64,000 nt of DNA from DATDAW01 sp036524675. Its GTDB lineage: Bacteria > Verrucomicrobiota > Verrucomicrobiia > Chthoniobacterales > DASVRZ01. Positions 59,549 through 64,000 of the stretch are shown piece by piece (within the stretch, counting starts at the first letter, position 1; every line of letters begins with the position of its first letter). The notes beneath the pieces are model-generated. The model did no database searches and was not told the DNA's origin. It saw only the letters and a program-made list of their open reading frames with translations. The stretch lies in the NCBI GenBank assembly GCA_036524675.1, contig DATDBU010000181.1:40040-104039 (forward strand), read 5' to 3'. The position numbers and the translations under genes were made by a program.

Positions 59549-59986
59549 ATGCTCAACCCTTCAGCGGCCAAAGACGGGATGCGGCCCCTGCGTATCCTGC
59601 TGGTGGACGATCATCCAGACAGCCTGAGATCCATTGGCGTCTGGATGCGGCGGCGAGGGTACACCGTCATTCCGGCAAGCTCAGCCCAACACGCCATCAA
59701 CGCGGCGGAGGAGGAACCGTTTGATGTGTTAGTGAGCGACCTCGGGCTGCCGGATAGCGACGGGTGGCAGTTGCTGGTGATGCTGAGTCAGAAATGGATA
59801 TTTAAAGCCATTGCAATCAGCGGCCTCAGCGCGGAACGGGACGTGGAACGAAGCCGGCGTGCGGGATTTGTCCGCCACTTGGTGAAACCGTTCGATCCGC
59901 GCGTGCTTCATGGACTGCTCGAGGATATCCGAATGGAGCTCGAGGATGAGCCGGAACCGCGTGCCAGTAGAGGCTCTCAGCCGTAA
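59549..59986 (+). CDS. Stand-alone response-regulator receiver protein
   Basis: This 145-residue protein (or 135 from the ATG at 59579) has a single receiver domain: RILLVDDHPDSLRSIGVWMR (acidic pair), FDVLVSDLGLPDSDGWQLLV with the phosphorylatable Asp, IAISGLSAERDVERSRRAG (Thr/Ser switch as Ser) and HLVKPFDPRVL (conserved Lys). No output domain follows, only a short acidic-basic tail. No histidine kinase adjoins it. The 211 bases between it and the dcw promoter show no other gene. Confidence 0.88.
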   Translation: MLNPSAAKDGMRPLRILLVDDHPDSLRSIGVWMRRRGYTVIPASSAQHAINAAEEEPFDVLVSDLGLPDSDGWQLLVMLSQKWIFKAIAISGLSAERDVERSRRAGFVRHLVKPFDPRVLHGLLEDIRMELEDEPEPRASRGSQP

Positions 59987-60040
59987 CGATGCAGGGTGAA
60001 TCCGCCGCTTCATTGGCCCTGCGAATGCCTTGCCCAGATT

Positions 60041-60937
60041 TTACTTTGCTTCCCACGCCTTCAGGACGTGATCGCAGACTGCGATCAGGCGCGAGCGTAA
60101 TGGCGCGCCACGTTCGGAGAAACGGCGCTGGAGCCGTTCGTATTCGGCGCGTCCCTCGGCTGTCTCGATGGGAACGGGGGTGAACCCGAGCCCCGTTAGA
60201 TCGTAGGGACTCGCTCGCATGTCTGCTTCGCGGATATCCAGCGCGAGCGCAAATGCGTCTGCGATCAACTCAGACGGCGTAAATGGGATGAGTTTGTACG
60301 CCCATTTGTAGAGGTCCATGTTCGCGTGCAGACAGCCCGGCTGCTCGAAGTCCGCCGTCGTTTCGCGCAAAAGCTGCCAGCGGTTAAGCGGCCGCGCCTC
60401 CGGCGTGAAGAAGCGGAAAGCGTCGTAATGCGTGCAACGCACCGGTTGCGCCTCGACGATCCGGGCGATCTCAGCCCGGGAAAATCGGAGCGGCCATTTC
60501 CCATGACGCACTTCCGGAGTCCGATAAACCATAGCCCATTCATGCAATCCGAAGCAGCCGAAGTGCCCGGGACGATCCGCCGTGACGTGCAAGAGATTCA
60601 GCAGCCATTTTACAAAGGCGCGGCGCTCCGATTTCCACGCGTGCGCATCCGCCGTCACGCCTTCGGGCGTTTCCGCATAACCGCTCCACGCAAGACGATC
60701 TCGCGCCGTGGCTCCCTGAAGCGCCACGCTGATGCCCGGATGCCAGCGCAGAAACTGCGCGGGCCGCAACGAGTAGTACTCAAATAGGAAATCGTAAACC
60801 GGATGCCGCTCCTTGCGCGATGACCGCCTGAGATGCGGTTCGGTCCAGGCCGTGACACGACGTTCGTGCTCCGCCTGGCAGGCAAGCCACTCATTTTCGG
60901 GCAGACTGATCTGAAGTTCGCTCCAAGCAGTGATCAT
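60041..60937 (-). CDS. Conserved hypothetical protein
   Basis: Start ATG 60937 gives 298 residues. A TTG at 61045 would add 36 unconserved residues. I recall similar sequences in actinobacteria, with HPVYDFLFEYYSLRPAQFLR and WHPG, sometimes labelled 3-methyladenine DNA glycosylase. I see no helix-hairpin-helix or other glycosylase motif that supports that label. Distinct features are GHFGCFGLHEWAMVYR, RCTHYDAFRFFTPEARPLN, and QPGCLHANMDLYKWAYKL, with several His, Cys and Asp that could bind metal. The function is unknown. It is monocistronic and convergent to the receiver gene. Confidence 0.7.
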   Translation of the reverse strand: MITAWSELQISLPENEWLACQAEHERRVTAWTEPHLRRSSRKERHPVYDFLFEYYSLRPAQFLRWHPGISVALQGATARDRLAWSGYAETPEGVTADAHAWKSERRAFVKWLLNLLHVTADRPGHFGCFGLHEWAMVYRTPEVRHGKWPLRFSRAEIARIVEAQPVRCTHYDAFRFFTPEARPLNRWQLLRETTADFEQPGCLHANMDLYKWAYKLIPFTPSELIADAFALALDIREADMRASPYDLTGLGFTPVPIETAEGRAEYERLQRRFSERGAPLRSRLIAVCDHVLKAWEAK

Positions 60938-61111
60938 CAAAGTCCAGAACTCGCCACGAAAGTCCGATCGGTCAAGAAAGGATACTACCAGGGATTCACC
61001 GGCAGAATCGCGTGTATGGTTAGCCTTTTTTCGCGGTGAAACCAAAAAATTCCTCGCTTATAGAGGGGACCTAGATTAAATGCGGCGCCCAAAATTCGCC
61101 TGAACAAATCA

Positions 61112-62269
61112 ATGCTTTCCCGCGCCATTTGGAAAACCCAAAAACTCCTCCTCCCTCCTTTCGTTTTCCCGGTCAATGAAATCGCTGTTGATGGTGTACG
61201 ATCGCTTCATTTCGAAGGACCGCCGTTTCGAGGAAAGCCAACGCGGGTTTTTGCATTTTACGGAGTGCCCAAGGAGGCAGCAGCCGGCAAGGTTCCCGCC
61301 ATGGTACTTGTCCACGGCGGAGGCGGAAGCGCGTTCGCCGATTGGGTGAAACTGTGGAACTCCCGCGGTTACGCGGCGATTGCCTTTGATCACGGCGGAC
61401 ATTTGCCGGTCAAGGAAAACGGCGAATGGAAAGTGAATCCGGACGGCGGCCCGCCCATGGGCGAATGCGATCAAATGGACGAGCCCATTTCCGATCAATG
61501 GATGTATCATGCCGTGGCGGATACGCTGCTGGCACATTCGTTGTTGTTGTCCTTTCCCGAGGTGGATCCGGAGCGGACGGGAATCACCGGCATCTCATGG
61601 GGTGCGGTTGTCACATCCATTGCGGTGGCGCTGGACTCGCGGTTCAAATTTGCGGCACCCGTGTATGGCTGCGGTTTTATCAGTGAAGACTTTGGCGACG
61701 GCACGCTTTTCGTGGGCCGCTCTGCGCCGCCCGAAACCGTGGCGCGCTGGCGAGAGCTCTGGGATCCGGCGCAATGGCTGCCACGCGTCGAGATTCCTCT
61801 ATTGTGGGTCAACGGGACCAATGACTTCGCGTTTACTCCGCGCGCCTGGCGCTTGTCACACCGCCTTCCACGCGGCCCTCGCACACTATCGTTGCAGGTG
61901 GAAATGCCGCATGGCCACGATGGTCCGGGAGAATCGCCCGAGGAAATCCGCGCCTTTGCGGATAGTCTATGCAAAAACGGCGCGCCTCTTGCCGTGGTGC
62001 TGCGTCACGGAACGGAAGGATGCCGGGCGTGGGCCGAGTTCCAGTCCCCCGCGCTCATGCGTGGAGCGGACCTGAACTACACCGGCGATGGCGGTCCGTG
62101 GCAGGAACGCAAATGGCATATCGTTCCGGCGACCATTGAGTCCGGACGAGCCAGCGCGCCCGTTCCCGACGGCGCCACCGCATGGTTCTTCAACCTCATC
62201 GACAAGCGCGGCCTGGTGGTCAGCAGCGAGCACGAATCGGTGCAGGATTCCGCGCGGCCTGCGGGCTAG
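61112..62269 (+). CDS. Alpha/beta hydrolase (acetyl-xylan-esterase/dienelactone-hydrolase-like)
   Basis: This 385-residue protein has the alpha/beta-hydrolase core: PAMVLVHGGGGSAFADWVKL (oxyanion region), GYAAIAFDHGGHLP, the nucleophile elbow GITGISWGAVVTSIAVALD, acid in WVNGTNDFAFTP, and histidine in MPHGHDGPGES. The layout with a C-terminal beta extension (AVVLRHGTEGCRAWAEFQSP) resembles the AXE1/cephalosporin-deacetylase and prolyl-oligopeptidase-like esterases of Verrucomicrobia and Planctomycetes, often acting on polysaccharide acetyl groups. A signal peptide is not obvious. The gene is monocistronic. Confidence 0.82.
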   Translation: MLSRAIWKTQKLLLPPFVFPVNEIAVDGVRSLHFEGPPFRGKPTRVFAFYGVPKEAAAGKVPAMVLVHGGGGSAFADWVKLWNSRGYAAIAFDHGGHLPVKENGEWKVNPDGGPPMGECDQMDEPISDQWMYHAVADTLLAHSLLLSFPEVDPERTGITGISWGAVVTSIAVALDSRFKFAAPVYGCGFISEDFGDGTLFVGRSAPPETVARWRELWDPAQWLPRVEIPLLWVNGTNDFAFTPRAWRLSHRLPRGPRTLSLQVEMPHGHDGPGESPEEIRAFADSLCKNGAPLAVVLRHGTEGCRAWAEFQSPALMRGADLNYTGDGGPWQERKWHIVPATIESGRASAPVPDGATAWFFNLIDKRGLVVSSEHESVQDSARPAG

Positions 62270-62292
62270 CCAATCTTCTCACTCATTTCACC

Positions 62293-62321
62293 ACAAAGTC
62301 ACCAAGACACCAAGAAGGGAC
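62293..62321. repeat. ACACCAAG-type intergenic repeat
   Basis: CACAAAGTCACCAAGACACC then AAG forms about three (T/A)CACCAAG units right after the hydrolase stop. It resembles short repeats found between genes in unrelated bacteria. The function is unknown. Confidence 0.45.
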
Positions 62322-62354
62322 TATTAGCCGTATCTTTTTTGGAAATGGCTTAGT

Positions 62355-62926
62355 ATGGAATGGAGAAAGCCAATCGCCACGCTTCAAGCAGGCGCGACCG
62401 GCAACCAAGTGATCTATGCCAACGGCAAAGTGGATATCTTTACCAACGCAAATGTGGGCGTGACGTCGAACACGGGACGAGCGCCGTTTACAGCTACGAT
62501 GACGCCAACCGGCTCCTTGGCATCAGCCATTCCCTGAGCGTGAACGCCCAGCCTTCCACCCTCGGCCTTGCCTACACCTACAACGCCGTGAACAACCGGC
62601 TGACGCGCAGCGAAACAGTAGCGACAACACCCACGGTCACGCAGACCTACGGCTACGATCCCATCGATCAGGTGACGTCTGTGAACTATGGGACGGGCCA
62701 CAGCGAAACATTCGCCTACGACGCCACGGGCAACCGGACCAGCGCAACCGATTCGGCCAGTGGCACGACCACCTACACCGCCAACGCCCTCGCGAGAGGC
62801 GAAACAAAGAGCGGCGCGAACAACCAAAAGATCCTGAAAAGAAAGAAGAGAGGCAGCGAGAAAACGAGGGTAAAAAAATCTGCTGGAGCAGGCAGCGCAG
62901 TTGATTCAGGCGCTATTGAAGAATAA
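62355..62926 (+). pseudogene. RHS/YD-repeat gene fragment
   Basis: One frame begins MEWRKPIATLQAGATGNQVI and stops at 62535. The +1 frame from about 62475 then carries true YD repeats: YSYDDANRLLGISHSLSVNA, LAYTYNAVNNRLTRSETV, QTYGYDPIDQVTSVNY, ETFAYDATGNRTSATD and GTTTYTANAL. After 62790 it turns into a Lys/Arg-rich, non-RHS tail and stops at 62926. So the shell core is cut at both ends and lacks the closing DPxG hallmark. It is a broken RHS remnant. RHS proteins are toxin cages delivered between cells. Confidence 0.7.
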
Positions 62927-62965
62927 TACGATCTATGTGCAAAAGAGCGAAAGAAAAAATTATCA

Positions 62966-63349
62966 ATGTATATATATCAATGTATATCAGACGAAAAATT
63001 CGCCCAAGCGCGAGAGCTAATTGATTCTATTGAAAACAATGAGAACGACGATCCTATGTTATTATTATATAAAGCCCTGTGTTTTTATGAATCAGGCGAC
63101 GATCTTAATTGCTTACGACTATTACGGAATTTTTTAAACCGCGTTCCGAATCATAAAAAAGTAGACTACGCAAAATATACATGCGCTCTATGTCTCAGCA
63201 ATTTGGGGTTGGAAGAAAAGGCGATCAAATTCCTCGAATCCCTTCCTGTAGATTATCCAGATCTTCAACCGGAGTTAGTCCACGTTAGAAAAGCAATTGC
63301 GGATAAAAACCGGGCCTTGTCATATCTTGTAGGCGCACTCGAAATGTAA
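62966..63349 (+). CDS. AT-rich orphan gene, TPR-like, possible immunity protein
   Basis: This 127-residue protein is helical with loose TPR-like repeats (FAQARELIDSIENNENDDPM, LLLYKALCFYESGDDLNCLR, ALCLSNLGLEEKAIKFLESL). The family is not recognised. Base composition is far more A+T-rich than the flanks. The start lies in a 12-base direct repeat (TATCAATGTATA twice), and an out-of-frame ATG follows 14 bases later. Position right behind an RHS remnant is typical of RHS toxin immunity genes, so an orphan immunity protein is inferred, with low certainty. Confidence 0.6.
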   Translation: MYIYQCISDEKFAQARELIDSIENNENDDPMLLLYKALCFYESGDDLNCLRLLRNFLNRVPNHKKVDYAKYTCALCLSNLGLEEKAIKFLESLPVDYPDLQPELVHVRKAIADKNRALSYLVGALEM

Positions 63350-63583
63350 GTAGGGGAAATGGGGGTCAGGCAAGAATGGCGCTAAGATAAGGCAGGTTTG
63401 GGACGGTTTCTGTGATTGGGGACGACCATTTCGTGTCGTGGGCGTGTTAGTAAGTGGTAGTTCTTAGGTCGGCGCTTTTGGCGGTAAGTGTCCCATGGAG
63501 CCCCATGGAGCACCGTGTAGTTGATGGTTGACGATGCGGAGTCATAGGTGCCGTTGGGATACGGATACGACATCTACGATAAA

Positions 63584-63858
63584 CTACGCTGCTTTGGGCA
63601 AAGCCGGCTTGCGGGCCTTTGCCCAAGCTTCGGGGGTTACGTCTTTGATCCGCCAGTTGGTCATTTTCGACAGGCGCGTGAGCACGTCGCGCAGGTAGGC
63701 GTACGGCTCGATGCCGCGACGACGGCAGCTCTCGATGATGGTGTAGAGAACGGCACTGCGTTCGCCGGCTTCGACGTCGCCGAAGAACAGCCAGTTTTCT
63801 TGCCAACGCCTGTGGGACGGATCGCATTTTCGACGAGATTGGTGTCGATTTGGCTCAT
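63584..63858 (-). pseudogene. IS66-family transposase, C-terminal remnant
   Basis: The minus strand reads SQIDTNLVENAIRPTGVGKK in one frame, then NWLFFGDVEAGERSAVLYTI, IESCRRRGIEPYAYLRDVLT and MTNWRIKDVTPEAWAKARKP in the next, ending at a stop. This is the conserved C-terminal end of IS66 transposases (DNNLxENAIRP, GRKNWLFxGS, YLRDVLxRL) with a frameshift near 63805. The rest of the gene is missing because RHS sequence starts at the junction near 63857. 63350-63583 between the orphan gene and this remnant holds no gene I can support. Confidence 0.8.
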
Positions 63859-64000
63859 CTACGACAGCTGGAATCTGCAGGCCAAGTACATCCATGGGCC
63901 TGCAGTCGATGAAATCCTGACCCGGATGGACGGCAGCGGTGCAGTCTACTACCACAACGACGCCTTGGGTTCGACTGTTGCTCTCACCGATTCCGCAGGC
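63854..64000 (+). CDS. RHS-repeat protein fragment running off the window
   Basis: The plus strand has 49 open codons to the window end: LIYDSWNLQAKYIHGPAVDE, ILTRMDGSGAVYYHNDALGS, TVALTDSAG. This is the RHS core segment with GPxxDEIL and YYHNDxLGSTxALTD, just before the usual hyperconserved end. The 5' side abuts the IS66 remnant, so the gene here has no proper start. Whether the rest beyond the window is intact is unknown. Confidence 0.7.

Noticed and set aside
60041..60937. 3-methyladenine DNA glycosylase label for the conserved hypothetical
   Set aside because: No helix-hairpin-helix or other glycosylase motif is visible. The label seems inherited from database names.
63382..63573. 63-codon minus-strand frame next to the IS66 stub
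   Set aside because: It is short, with no recognisable domain, in a scrambled region. It could be part of a decayed element but cannot be supported.

Overview
The window is GC-rich bacterial DNA (AT-rich only near 63 kb and in the 3' half of one effector gene). A verrucomicrobial host, perhaps a soil Spartobacteria/Chthoniobacter-like lineage, fits best. The reasons are a complete mraZ-to-ftsZ division and cell-wall cluster with a MurC-MurB fusion, a membrane-anchored LysM gene inside that cluster, a strongly divergent FtsZ, and short dispersed repeats of a kind I associate with this phylum. This placement is an inference. No rRNA or tRNA gene was seen.

Region 1 (1-15.2 kb) is the baseplate end of a contractile injection system of the phage-tail/eCIS type. 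In order it holds the end of a LysM protein, a gpD-like hub, a gpV/gp5-like spike, a small His-rich protein, a gp25-like wedge protein, two large baseplate-J-like proteins, a gpI-like tail protein, and a 1695-residue beta-helix protein ending in three PASTA repeats. Sheath, tube and ATPase genes would lie upstream of the window.

Region 2 (15.2-26.9 kb) is the most interesting part: six consecutive same-strand genes that share a leader and a DUF4157/eCIS-core domain with an HExxH motif. Each carries a different C-terminal domain: a PD-(D/E)xK-like candidate nuclease, two unknown domains, an OmpA-like domain, LysM plus M15 peptidase, and a possible beta-barrel. A DUF2278-lamin-tail gene sits among them. 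The island also holds a decayed seventh leader and a small reading frame that duplicates the C-terminus of the big tail protein. This looks like a polymorphic cargo (effector) array loaded by the injection system and assembled by cassette insertion.

Region 3 (27-39.6 kb) has a two-catalytic-domain amidase, a DsbA-like protein, a PP2C phosphatase, an M42 aminopeptidase, an AbrB/Doc toxin-antitoxin pair with a palindromic operator candidate, rpsO-pnp, an RlpA-like lipoprotein, glycyl-tRNA synthetase with a structured leader, and phoU. Region 4 (39.6-40.3 kb) is a non-coding block with a MITE-like element and degenerate repeats.

Region 5 (40.3-59.3 kb, minus strand) is the dcw cluster: mraZ, rsmH, ftsL, ftsI, murE, murF, mraY, murD, a LysM gene, ftsW, murG, murC-murB, ddl, ftsQ, ftsA, ftsZ. 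It starts from a promoter overlapped by four MraZ-type boxes at exact 10-bp spacing. Region 6 (59.5-64 kb) has a receiver protein, a conserved hypothetical, an alpha/beta hydrolase, and a scrambled RHS locus broken by an IS66 remnant and containing an AT-rich orphan gene.
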